Part shown: in pieces, positions 15,770-21,899 of the stretch
How positions within the stretch are numbered: the stretch's first letter is position 1
How the letters are laid out: each line of letters begins with the position of its first letter
Assembly: GCA_009885595.1 (NCBI GenBank)
Contig: VFKJ01000706.1
Coordinates: 1-21,899 of the forward strand
Origin: Myxococcales bacterium
GTDB lineage: Bacteria; Myxococcota; Myxococcia; Myxococcales; Myxococcaceae
DNA length: 21,899 nucleotides
Direction: 5' to 3'
Translations under genes and position numbers: made by a program
Notes under the pieces: generated by a model
What the model was told of the DNA's origin: nothing
Seen by the model: the letters and a program-made list of their open reading frames with translations, nothing else
The model's database searches: none

Positions 15770-17083
15770 ATGGCCGAGATCTCCGTCACCAAGGTCAACG
15801 AAGCCGACGACGCCTCACCCGACGTCTTCGCCCGAGAACACAACGAGAAGCTGCAGACCGCCGGCCGCCAGCTCGTCTCGGCGCTCTACATGCTGGTGCG
15901 CTCGGTGAAGATGTACGACCCCGACAACGCCGTCTTCGAGAAGCCGATCGCCCAGCTTCAGGAGACGATGAACCAGGTCATCCAGAAGGACGGCAAGCTC
16001 GAGTTCATGGGCGTCAAGCAGTCGTTCTACCTGAACGGCATGCTGGTGAAGGTCGACATGAGCGCGCTGGAGAACGTGCGCACCCTGCTCGAGGAGATGC
16101 GCTCGAAGGACGTGGGCGGCATCACCCTGCTCCGCTCGGTCACCATTCCCGAGCTCAAGAACTTCATCTGGATCTTCTCGAAGGAGCAGAGCGACGACGC
16201 CGACGAAGACGGCGTGGCGGGCAAGAAGCTCGTCTCGATGAAGCTGGCGAAGTGGTCGAAGCTGAAAGACAAGCTCGACAACGAGAAGGACGAGAGCGAA
16301 GCCAAGCTCGACCGCAAGAAGTACGCGCTGACCTGTTACGGGCGCGCCGTGGTGTTCGTGAAGAAGTACTTCGAGTCGCTCAAGAAGGACAAGCCGATCG
16401 CGACCTCGAAGGTGCTGCGGGTGATCCAGGACCTGGTCGACATCTCGATCGATCACCGCACCCACTTCCTCGGGCTGACCACCAACAAGTCCGACGGCGA
16501 GTACCTGGCCTACCACTCGGTCAACACCGCGCTGATGTGCATCGTCTTCGGCAGCGAGCTGGGGCTCACCAAGCCGCAGCTGTGCGACCTGGGCTACATC
16601 GCGCTCTTCCACGACGCGGGCATGGGCACGGTGCCCGACGAACTGCTCAACAAGCGCGGCGCGCTGAGCCTGGAAGAACGAAACGTCATCAACCGGGCGC
16701 CGCTGATCTCCATTCGCAACATCCTCCAGGAGAAGCAGATCAACCGCGCCACCTTGCTGCGCCTGGTCACCACCTTCGAGCACAAGGTCGACTACGGCAC
16801 CGCGGTGCGCGACGCGCAGGGGAACATCCAGATGATCATCCCCAAGGCGAACTTAGGCCTCTACGCGAAGCTCATCTCGATCGCCGCCACCTACGACGCG
16901 CTCACCTCGAAGCGGCCCTTCCGCGACTCCTACGGCCCTGAGGTGGCGCTGATGCTGATGTGGACCGAGATGCGCAACAAGTTCGATCCCGACCTGCTCA
17001 AGGTGTTCATGCGCGTGATGGCCATTCAGCCGATCAAGGTGCTCACCAAGCGCCAGCAGACGGTGTCCGTCGGCATGATCTAA
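15770..17083 (+). CDS. Degenerate HD-GYP domain protein
   Basis: The 437-residue protein has AAGGAGG at 15755-15761, 8 bases before the ATG. An N-terminal module (about 20-140; SALYMLVRSVKMYDPDN…) is followed by a Lys-rich linker. The C-terminal HD-GYP fold runs from about 245 on. Retained are His249, the HD pair His281-Asp282 and AATYDALTSKRPF. Altered are HD(I/A)GK, which reads HDAGM, and the HPxxG position, which reads RAPLIS. The HHExxDGxGYP block reads FEHKVDYGTAV, so the GYP tripeptide and two metal-ligand His are gone. Active HD-GYP enzymes hydrolyse cyclic-di-GMP; this one is more likely a binding or altered-activity protein. The stop overlaps the convergent pseudouridine synthase stop by four bases. 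Confidence 0.85.
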   Translation: MAEISVTKVNEADDASPDVFAREHNEKLQTAGRQLVSALYMLVRSVKMYDPDNAVFEKPIAQLQETMNQVIQKDGKLEFMGVKQSFYLNGMLVKVDMSALENVRTLLEEMRSKDVGGITLLRSVTIPELKNFIWIFSKEQSDDADEDGVAGKKLVSMKLAKWSKLKDKLDNEKDESEAKLDRKKYALTCYGRAVVFVKKYFESLKKDKPIATSKVLRVIQDLVDISIDHRTHFLGLTTNKSDGEYLAYHSVNTALMCIVFGSELGLTKPQLCDLGYIALFHDAGMGTVPDELLNKRGALSLEERNVINRAPLISIRNILQEKQINRATLLRLVTTFEHKVDYGTAVRDAQGNIQMIIPKANLGLYAKLISIAATYDALTSKRPFRDSYGPEVALMLMWTEMRNKFDPDLLKVFMRVMAIQPIKVLTKRQQTVSVGMI

Positions 17084-18009
17084 CTTCTCGGCCGCGGGGG
17101 AGCGGGCTTACCGAGCCGTTTTTCCGCTTCCTTGAAGTCGCGCGGAGGAGGCGCCGTGAAGCTCACCGCCTTGCCCGTGCGCGGGTGCGCGAAGGCGAGC
17201 TTCCACGCGTGCAGCGCCTGCCGCCCAATCAACTCAGGCCGCTGGGCCTTCTTGGGGCCATAGAGCGCGTCCGAGATGAGCGGGAAGCCGGCCTCGGCGA
17301 AGTGCACGCGGATCTGGTGGGTGCGGCCGGTCTCCAGACCGACCTCCACCAGCGCGGCGTCCTCGAAGCGCTTCTTCACCTTGAAGTGCGTGATGGCGGG
17401 CTTGCCGGTGGTGACCTTGCCGGTGAAGCGGGTGCGGTGCTTCGGGTGCCGGCCGTGGAGCGTGCTGAAGGTGCCCTGGCTGGGCGGCTGCCCCAGCACC
17501 AGCGCCAGGTAGGTCTTCTCGACCGAGCGCGACTTGAAGGCCGCCTGGAGCGCGCGCAGGGAGACGTCGTGCTTGGCCACCACCATCAGGCCCGAGGTGT
17601 CCTTGTCGAGGCGGTGCACCAGGCCCGGCCGCAGCACGCCGCCCACGCCCTCGAGATCCTTCACGTGGTGCAGCAGCGCGTTGACGAGGGTGCCGCCGTG
17701 GTGGCCGGCGCCGGGGTGCACCACCATGCCCGCGGCCTTGTCGAGCACCGCGATGTCCCGATCCTGGAAGATCACCGAGAGCGGCAGATCTTCGGCGAGG
17801 GGCTGGGCGATGACGGGGGCGGGCACTTCGAGCTCGAGCTGCTCCAGGCCCTGAAGGCGGAGCGAAGGCTTGAGCGGCTTGCCGGCGAGGCGCACCTGGC
17901 CAGCCTCGATCAGCGCCTGCACCCGCGAACGCGAGAGCTCCGGGCGGGTGCGCGCGATGAACTGGTCCACCCGGGTGCCCCGGGCGTCCAGGGGGACTTC
18001 GAGGATCAC
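17080..18009 (-). CDS. RluD-type 23S rRNA pseudouridine synthase
   Basis: The 309-residue protein has an N-terminal S4 RNA-binding domain (RVDQFIARTRPELSRSRVQALIEAGQV). The RluA-family catalytic domain follows, with PAGMVVHPGAGHHGGTLVNALL and the motif LVHRLDKDTSGLMVVAK, in which Asp135 is the expected catalytic residue. Further conserved parts are EKTYLALVLG and LETGRTHQIRVHF. These proteins isomerise specific uridines in 23S rRNA; RluD itself modifies helix 69. Assignment to RluD rather than another RluA-type subfamily rests on domain order and length. The ATG at 18009 overlaps the stop of the small gene upstream by four bases. Its TAG at 17082-17080 overlaps the convergent HD-GYP stop. Confidence 0.92.
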   Translation of the reverse strand: MILEVPLDARGTRVDQFIARTRPELSRSRVQALIEAGQVRLAGKPLKPSLRLQGLEQLELEVPAPVIAQPLAEDLPLSVIFQDRDIAVLDKAAGMVVHPGAGHHGGTLVNALLHHVKDLEGVGGVLRPGLVHRLDKDTSGLMVVAKHDVSLRALQAAFKSRSVEKTYLALVLGQPPSQGTFSTLHGRHPKHRTRFTGKVTTGKPAITHFKVKKRFEDAALVEVGLETGRTHQIRVHFAEAGFPLISDALYGPKKAQRPELIGRQALHAWKLAFAHPRTGKAVSFTAPPPRDFKEAEKRLGKPAPPRPRS

Positions 18010-18269
18010 CAGATCTTCGACTTCACGTGCCCCTTGGGCTTGATGATCACGTCGATGATCGCGCGATCGAAGAAGTTGGTGCGCGTGAAGATCTCCTTGC
18101 TCACGCGGCTCTTGAAGAGCTCCCGGCCCTCTTCAATCTCGTCCTTGAGGGTCTCGAACAGGTTGTCCTGCTCGATGCCGCGGACGATCTTCTGCTCGTT
18201 GTAGAGCGAGATGTCTGAAGCAATGGCCCGGGCCAAACGCATCGCCTTCGTTCGTTCTTCTTCAGTCAT
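18006..18269 (-). CDS. Small conserved hypothetical protein (87 residues)
   Basis: This soluble, highly charged, mostly helical protein reads MTEEERTKAMRLARAIASD at the start, then NEQKIVRGIEQD and EEGRELFKSRVSKEIF, and ends GHVKSKIW. There is no Cys, signal peptide or membrane segment. The composition and coupling suggest a real conserved gene. I believe similar short proteins occur in deltaproteobacterial lineages but cannot name a family; it is only loosely reminiscent of DUF507 proteins. The ATG lies 8 bases after a good -10 element, with no Shine-Dalgarno sequence. The stop overlaps the pseudouridine synthase ATG (ATGA), so the two are coupled, which may hint at an RNA- or ribosome-linked role. 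Confidence 0.82.
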   Translation of the reverse strand: MTEEERTKAMRLARAIASDISLYNEQKIVRGIEQDNLFETLKDEIEEGRELFKSRVSKEIFTRTNFFDRAIIDVIIKPKGHVKSKIW

Positions 18270-18277
18270 CGTCGCAA

Positions 18278-18306
18278 TTCGTAGTGCCGTGAGGGTGGAC
18301 GGTCAA
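18278..18306 (-). promoter_or_regulatory. Strong candidate sigma70-type promoter, near-leaderless
   Basis: On the minus strand TTGACC (18306-18301) and TACGAA (18283-18278) are separated by exactly 17 bases, close to the sigma70 consensus. The -35 overlaps the stop codon (18305-18303) of the upstream gene. The ATG at 18269 is 8 bases past the -10, so the transcript would carry a leader of about 0-2 bases. This is the best promoter in the window. Confidence 0.6.
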
Positions 18307-19427
18307 CCTTTCGACCGGTGCGCTTCCACGAACGTCAAGTAGCTCTTCGACACTCTAAGCCCATCGAGGCCCAGTTCCCTCGCAAGGTTCATCAAAATGC
18401 CACGCAGGTAGACGGGGGCCGGGAGCGCGTCGTAGCGGTCGCCCTCCACGTTTTCGAGGTGCTTGACCCCGATGCGGGTGCGGTCGGCCAGCTGCACCAG
18501 CGAGAGGCCCTTGGCGAGCCTGACCTGCTTGAGGAGGTCGCCGTTGATCTCCACCCCCTCGGGGATCTCGTAGGGGCGGGGCTTCTGCTCGACCCGGAAC
18601 TCGCGGCTGGGGGTGGCCCGGGCTGGCACGATCGCCACCTGCACGTCGTCCCCCAGGATGGGGATTGGGGGCTCTTCCACCGGGGGCTTTTCCAGCGGTG
18701 GCTTTTTTTCCGGCTCAGGGGCGGCCGGCACGGGGGCAGGCGCCGGCGGGGCTTCGGGGGGAGGCCCGATCACGTCGGGCACCTCCGCCTCCGGGGTGGC
18801 GACGGGCTCCGGTGGGGCGTCCTCGACCACGGCGGCGACGGGGGGAAGCGGCTCAGGCGGCGGCGCGGACCTCGCCGCCCACGAGGGCACCCCTGGCGCC
18901 ACGTCGAAGGCGAGCTGGCGCGGCTCGGCGAGGGGCTCGGGAGGCGACGACGGTTCAGCGAGGATGCGCGCCGGCACCGGCACCACCATCACCGGTGGAG
19001 GCGCGGCGACGAAGGGCGATGGGGGGGTAACGGCGTACGTGTACGCGTTCGGCTGGCTGGTGGCCGGCGTGGGGGCGGTGGGCGTGACCCAGGCGATCGC
19101 CCCGCCCCACGCGGTGCCCGCGCTCGCCGCCGCGGGTGGCGCAGGCGGCCGGGGCGCGGGGGGAGGCTTGATCACCAGGCGCGGCGGCAGGCCGATCTTC
19201 AGGTCGTAGGCGTCGCGCCGCTGCTCGTCGGTGAGCACGTCGAGCGCTTCCTCGAGCCTGGCGCGCAGGGCCGCGGCCCGGGACGGATCGATGAGGCCAT
19301 AGAGCGCGACCTGATCGTCCGCGTACAGGGTGGTGAGGCGATCGTGCGCGCTGCGGATCTCGGCGAGCGTCGCGCCGACTGAGATCTCCAGCACCTCATA
19401 GTGCGTCTGGGCCTGAAACGACTTCAC
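18303..19427 (-). CDS. J-like N-terminus, Pro-rich linker and C-terminal RodZ-type HTH protein
   Basis: The start is the GTG at 19427-19425, which overlaps the TGA of the MinD-like gene (GTGA), giving 374 residues. Residues ~8-79 resemble a J-domain fold (THYEVLEISVGATLAEIRSAH…LTDEQRRDAYDLKIG), but the HPD tripeptide that stimulates Hsp70 is absent, being LYADDQ at the equivalent place. A Pro/Ala/Glu-rich linker of about 210 residues follows. The last ~82 residues form a RodZ-like helix-turn-helix (LLKQVRLAKGLSLVQLADRTRIGVKHLENVE), then LPAPVYLRGILMNLARELGLD, the usual trailing motif. RodZ itself has the HTH at the N-terminus and a membrane helix; here the order is reversed and no membrane helix is seen. 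It is probably an adaptor partner of the MinD-like ATPase. Longer in-frame starts run into that gene. Confidence 0.83.
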   Translation of the reverse strand: MKSFQAQTHYEVLEISVGATLAEIRSAHDRLTTLYADDQVALYGLIDPSRAAALRARLEEALDVLTDEQRRDAYDLKIGLPPRLVIKPPPAPRPPAPPAAASAGTAWGGAIAWVTPTAPTPATSQPNAYTYAVTPPSPFVAAPPPVMVVPVPARILAEPSSPPEPLAEPRQLAFDVAPGVPSWAARSAPPPEPLPPVAAVVEDAPPEPVATPEAEVPDVIGPPPEAPPAPAPVPAAPEPEKKPPLEKPPVEEPPIPILGDDVQVAIVPARATPSREFRVEQKPRPYEIPEGVEINGDLLKQVRLAKGLSLVQLADRTRIGVKHLENVEGDRYDALPAPVYLRGILMNLARELGLDGLRVSKSYLTFVEAHRSKG

Positions 19428-20392
19428 CGTTCCAATGCAATCAGGTTTTCCGCCACGCGCAACACACCACTGGCGGCGGCGCTGTCGGGGAACGCGTCGA
19501 GGAGCGAACGGCGGGCCCTCACGGCCTGCCAGACGGCGTCGTCGTGGTTGACCGCCCCGAGGTAGCCCAGCTCGAGCCCGAAGAACTTCTTCCACGCCGA
19601 GGCCACGGTGGGCCCGACGTCGAAGTCAGCGCGGGTGCGGGCCTGGTTGACGATCACCCAGGGGTGAAAGCCGCCCAGCACCTGCTCGAGGCGCGCCGCC
19701 TTCTCCACGTCGCGGGTGCGCAGCTCGGCCACCACTTCCCACGGGGTGCGGCCGAGCTGGCCGTCCCTGGGGAGCAGCGCCTGGCCGACCAGCTGCGCGA
19801 AGTCGTCCTCGGGGGCGAGGGCCTGCAGCCGGCGAAAGAAGGCCGCCTTGATGAAGCGATAGGCGTTCTCGATCGAGGTGGGCTCGGGGAGCATCACCAC
19901 GATGCCGGTGTCAGCCACCAGGTAGAAGTCGAGCACGTTGAACGCGGTGCCGGCGCCGAGGTCGAGCAGCACGTAGTCGACGTCGAGCATGCGCAGGTTG
20001 CGAATGAGCTTGTTCTTCTGCGAGTGGCGCGGGTTGGCGGCGTCGAGGCCGTCACTGGCGCCCGAGACGAGGGAGAGGCGCTCGAAGGGGGTGGGCACCA
20101 GCACCTCTTCGAGGTGCTGCACCTTGCGATCGATGAAGTCGGAGAGCGTCACCTTGGGCTGCGGCACCCCCAGGCAGGTGTGCAGGTTGGCCCCACCCAG
20201 ATCGAGATCGACCAGCACCACCTTCGCGCCGCGCCGGCTCAGGGCGATGCCCAGGTTGGCCGAGAGCAGCGACTTGCCGATGCCGCCCTTCCCTCCCCCC
20301 ACGGCGATCACCCGGCGCGCCCGGGCCTTTCGGCTCGAAGGCGCTTTGGGACGCGGCAACTGGATGACTTCGGCTTCAGACGGTTCGGACAT
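19424..20392 (-). CDS. MinD/ParA superfamily ATPase, FlhG/FleN-like
   Basis: The 322-residue protein has a deviant Walker A motif GGGKGGIGKS at residues 32-41, with signature Lys35 and P-loop Lys40. Switch/Walker A' is LVDLDLGGANLHTCLG, and the Walker B-like segment is VDYVLLDLGAGTAFNVLD. The GGANLHTCLG form is characteristic of the FlhG/FleN branch rather than of plasmid ParA. Such ATPases dimerise with ATP and position or count polar structures. No amphipathic C-terminal membrane-targeting helix is obvious. No flagellar gene is in the window, so a flagellar role is not supported. The start is 3 bases after the HNH stop; the stop overlaps the J-like/HTH gene, suggesting a functional pair. 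Confidence 0.9.
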   Translation of the reverse strand: MSEPSEAEVIQLPRPKAPSSRKARARRVIAVGGGKGGIGKSLLSANLGIALSRRGAKVVLVDLDLGGANLHTCLGVPQPKVTLSDFIDRKVQHLEEVLVPTPFERLSLVSGASDGLDAANPRHSQKNKLIRNLRMLDVDYVLLDLGAGTAFNVLDFYLVADTGIVVMLPEPTSIENAYRFIKAAFFRRLQALAPEDDFAQLVGQALLPRDGQLGRTPWEVVAELRTRDVEKAARLEQVLGGFHPWVIVNQARTRADFDVGPTVASAWKKFFGLELGYLGAVNHDDAVWQAVRARRSLLDAFPDSAAASGVLRVAENLIALER

Positions 20393-20395
20393 GGA

Positions 20396-20998
20396 TCACT
20401 CTTCCTCGAGCTCCACGTTCCAATACGACGCATCGGTGAGGTTGAGAAACGGTAACCACGCGCGGTGAGCACCTTTTACGGGCGAGCCGCGCAAAAGCGG
20501 CGTCCAGCGGGGGCGAAGGGGCTCGCGCAGCAGCTTGATCCCGGCCTGGACCGGCGTGCGGCCGCCCTTGCGCAGGTTGCACTCGATGCAGGAGCACACC
20601 ACGTTCTCCCAGCAGGTCTTCCCGCCCTGGGAGCGCGGCACCACGTGATCGAGGTTCAGATCGGCGCGCTTGCGCTTGCGGCCGCAGTACTGGCAGGTGT
20701 CCTCGTCGCGGGCGTAGATGTTGAGGCGGGAGAAGCGCACCCGGACCCGCGGCAGCTTCTCGAAGGCGGTCAGCACCAGCACCCGGGGAATGCGAATGCG
20801 CCGGTCGATGGTGCGAATCGAGTCTTCTTCTTCGATCGCGGCGGAGAGCGCGGCCCAGTCGAAGAAGTCGTACAGCCGATACTGCTCGTCGATCGCCCTC
20901 GCCACCCCCTGGTAGAGCAAGGAGAAGGCGCGCTTCACGTTGGTGACGTGAACGGGTTGATAGTGGCGGTTGAGCACCAGCACGGCTGCGTTGACCAC
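20396..20998 (-). CDS. HNH endonuclease family protein
   Basis: The start chosen is the GTG at 20998-20996, preceded by a perfect AGGAGG at 21010-21005 with a 6-base spacer, giving 200 residues. A longer frame to 21091 exists but would overlap selA. The N-terminus (AAVLVLNRHYQPVHVTNVKRAFSLL) is typical of a widespread bacterial HNH family. The nuclease core has a zinc-binding CQYCG pair (Cys102, Cys105), LDHVVPRSQGG with Asp117-His118, and CIECNLRKGG (Cys137, Cys140) with the trailing Asn. The cellular function of this chromosomal HNH family is not established; it is not tied to a restriction system here. It lies 2 bases after selA and 3 before the MinD-like gene. Confidence 0.92.
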   Translation of the reverse strand: MVNAAVLVLNRHYQPVHVTNVKRAFSLLYQGVARAIDEQYRLYDFFDWAALSAAIEEEDSIRTIDRRIRIPRVLVLTAFEKLPRVRVRFSRLNIYARDEDTCQYCGRKRKRADLNLDHVVPRSQGGKTCWENVVCSCIECNLRKGGRTPVQAGIKLLREPLRPRWTPLLRGSPVKGAHRAWLPFLNLTDASYWNVELEEE

Positions 20999-21000
20999 GT

Positions 21001-21899
21001 TCAGCCTCCTCTCTTGCGTTGGGTGGCGTCGGCGACGGCGCGCGCGACGGCTTCCAACCCGGCGTCTGGCAGACACCGCACATCGAGCCACACCTCGTCG
21101 TCGACGATCCTCGCGACCACGGGCGGGTCTCCGGCCCTGAGCTGTTCGTGGACTTCGTTGGCGGGCACGCCTGGCACCGCGACCGCCCAGGACTTCGGGG
21201 CGGCCAGGGGCATCGAGCCTCCACCCACCCGGCTCTGCGACTCCACCACCCGGTGGGGCAGCGCCCCCAACAGCGCGCCCAGCTTGCGAGCGCGGGCGAG
21301 CAGCACCTCGGGGCTGGTGAGCAACGCGGCGCGCGCGGGCACCTCGGTGTCTTCGCGGCCGTCGCGATAGAGCTCGAGGGTCGCTTCCAGCGCGGCCACG
21401 GTGAGCTTGTCGATGCGCAGCGCGCGGTTGAGCGGGTGCTTCATCAGCCTGGCCAGCGCCGCCTTCTTCCCGACGATCACCCCCGCCTGCGGCCCCCCCA
21501 GCAGCTTGTCGGCGCTGAAGGCCACCACGTCGGCGCCAGCGGCGATCACCGAGGCCACGGTCGGCTCGGCAGAGAGCCCTTCCGCGTGCAGCGGCCTCAA
21601 GGCGCCACTGCCGAGATCTTCGAAGAACGGCACGCCCCGCTCGGCCGCGAGGCTGGCGAGCTCACGCGTGGTCGCCTCTTCGGTGAAGCCGACCAGCGCG
21701 AAGTTCGAGCGGTGCACCTTCACCAGCAGCCCGGTGCGCTCGGTGATCGCGGCGGCGTAGTCGGAGAGCCGGGTGCGGTTGGTGGTGCCGACCTCGCAAA
21801 GGGTGGCGCCCGACTGGGTCATCACCTCGGGAATGCGGAAGCCGCCGCCGATCTCCACCAATTCGCCCCGGGAGACGATCGCTTCCCTGCCCTGGGCGA
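21001..21899 (-). CDS. selA: L-seryl-tRNA(Sec) selenium transferase, 5' partial
   Basis: SelA is a PLP enzyme that converts seryl-tRNA(Sec) to selenocysteinyl-tRNA(Sec) using selenophosphate. The visible part is about 299 codons, and the frame runs off the window end; E. coli SelA is about 460 residues, so roughly the N-terminal third is missing. Seen are REAIVSRGELVEIGGGFRIPEVM, CEVGTTNRTRLSDY and the PLP-lysine region FSADKLLGGPQAGVIVG. In the usual motif the residue before Asp is Gly; here it is Ala. The C-terminal substrate-binding domain is also present (PPVVARIVDDEVWLDVRC). It is the first visible gene of the minus-strand run. No selB, selD or tRNA-Sec lies in the window. Confidence 0.94.
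   Translation of the reverse strand, partial: AQGREAIVSRGELVEIGGGFRIPEVMTQSGATLCEVGTTNRTRLSDYAAAITERTGLLVKVHRSNFALVGFTEEATTRELASLAAERGVPFFEDLGSGALRPLHAEGLSAEPTVASVIAAGADVVAFSADKLLGGPQAGVIVGKKAALARLMKHPLNRALRIDKLTVAALEATLELYRDGREDTEVPARAALLTSPEVLLARARKLGALLGALPHRVVESQSRVGGGSMPLAAPKSWAVAVPGVPANEVHEQLRAGDPPVVARIVDDEVWLDVRCLPDAGLEAVARAVADATQRKRGG
21005..21010 (-). promoter_or_regulatory. Shine-Dalgarno sequence that fixes the HNH start
   Basis: AGGAGG on the minus strand, inside the last codons of selA, lies 6 bases before the GTG at 20998. It selects this start over a longer frame reaching 21091. Confidence 0.8.

Noticed and set aside
20999..21091. Longer HNH protein starting at 21091
   Set aside because: It would overlap the end of selA, whereas a perfect AGGAGG marks the GTG at 20998.
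1..21899. CRISPR arrays, insertion sequences, tRNA genes, prophage or integrase genes
   Set aside because: No regularly spaced direct repeats, transposase or integrase motifs, terminal inverted repeats, or cloverleaf-type sequences were seen while reading both strands.

Overview
The window is high-G+C bacterial DNA with densely packed genes. Its gene content fits a myxobacterium or close relative (Myxococcota): a rich set of HEAT-repeat and HD-GYP-like proteins, an NTT-type transporter fused to HEAT repeats, selA, a MinD-like ATPase, and a short repeat that reads HPERSRG in one frame. The taxonomic call is inference from content and style; there is no rRNA marker. No mobile element, CRISPR array, tRNA or rRNA was seen, and no stretch over 300 bases lacks a gene.

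Layout. (1) 1-796, plus strand: the 3' end of a secreted-type beta-sandwich protein. (2) 800-3471, minus strand: a compact envelope operon read from a promoter near 3450. It holds a 50-residue small protein, a coiled-coil protein carrying a REP-like insertion, an outer-membrane beta-barrel, a membrane-anchored TPR protein and a one-helix membrane protein. The start and stop codons overlap at three of the four junctions. (3) 3472-6569, minus: mutL followed by a GT39-like multi-pass glycosyltransferase, joined by an ATGA overlap. (4) 6666-10539, plus: the classic MoxR ATPase / DUF58 / transglutaminase set, coupled by overlapping GTG starts. (5) 10576-17083, plus: an NTT-type transporter with C-terminal HEAT repeats, a stand-alone cyclic-nucleotide-binding domain, a HEAT-like protein and a degenerate HD-GYP protein. 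The last two appear to share an N-terminal module. (6) 17080-21899, minus: selA (5' cut off), an HNH nuclease, a MinD/FlhG-like ATPase, a protein with a J-like N-terminus and a RodZ-type HTH at its C-terminus, a small conserved hypothetical, and an RluD-type pseudouridine synthase.

How the parts relate. Blocks 2 and 4 are envelope functions. Block 5 is the most suggestive unit: each member has a link to nucleotides or to HEAT scaffolding, and the order NTT-HEAT then cNMP domain looks like a split version of a fused architecture. Block 6 couples a positioning-type ATPase to an unusual adaptor by an overlapping GTG/TGA junction. Several genes lack a Shine-Dalgarno sequence but have a -10-like hexamer 7 to 14 bases before the start codon, which suggests leaderless or near-leaderless transcripts. 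Convergent gene pairs meet with a 3-base gap or a 4-base overlap, leaving no room for intergenic terminators.
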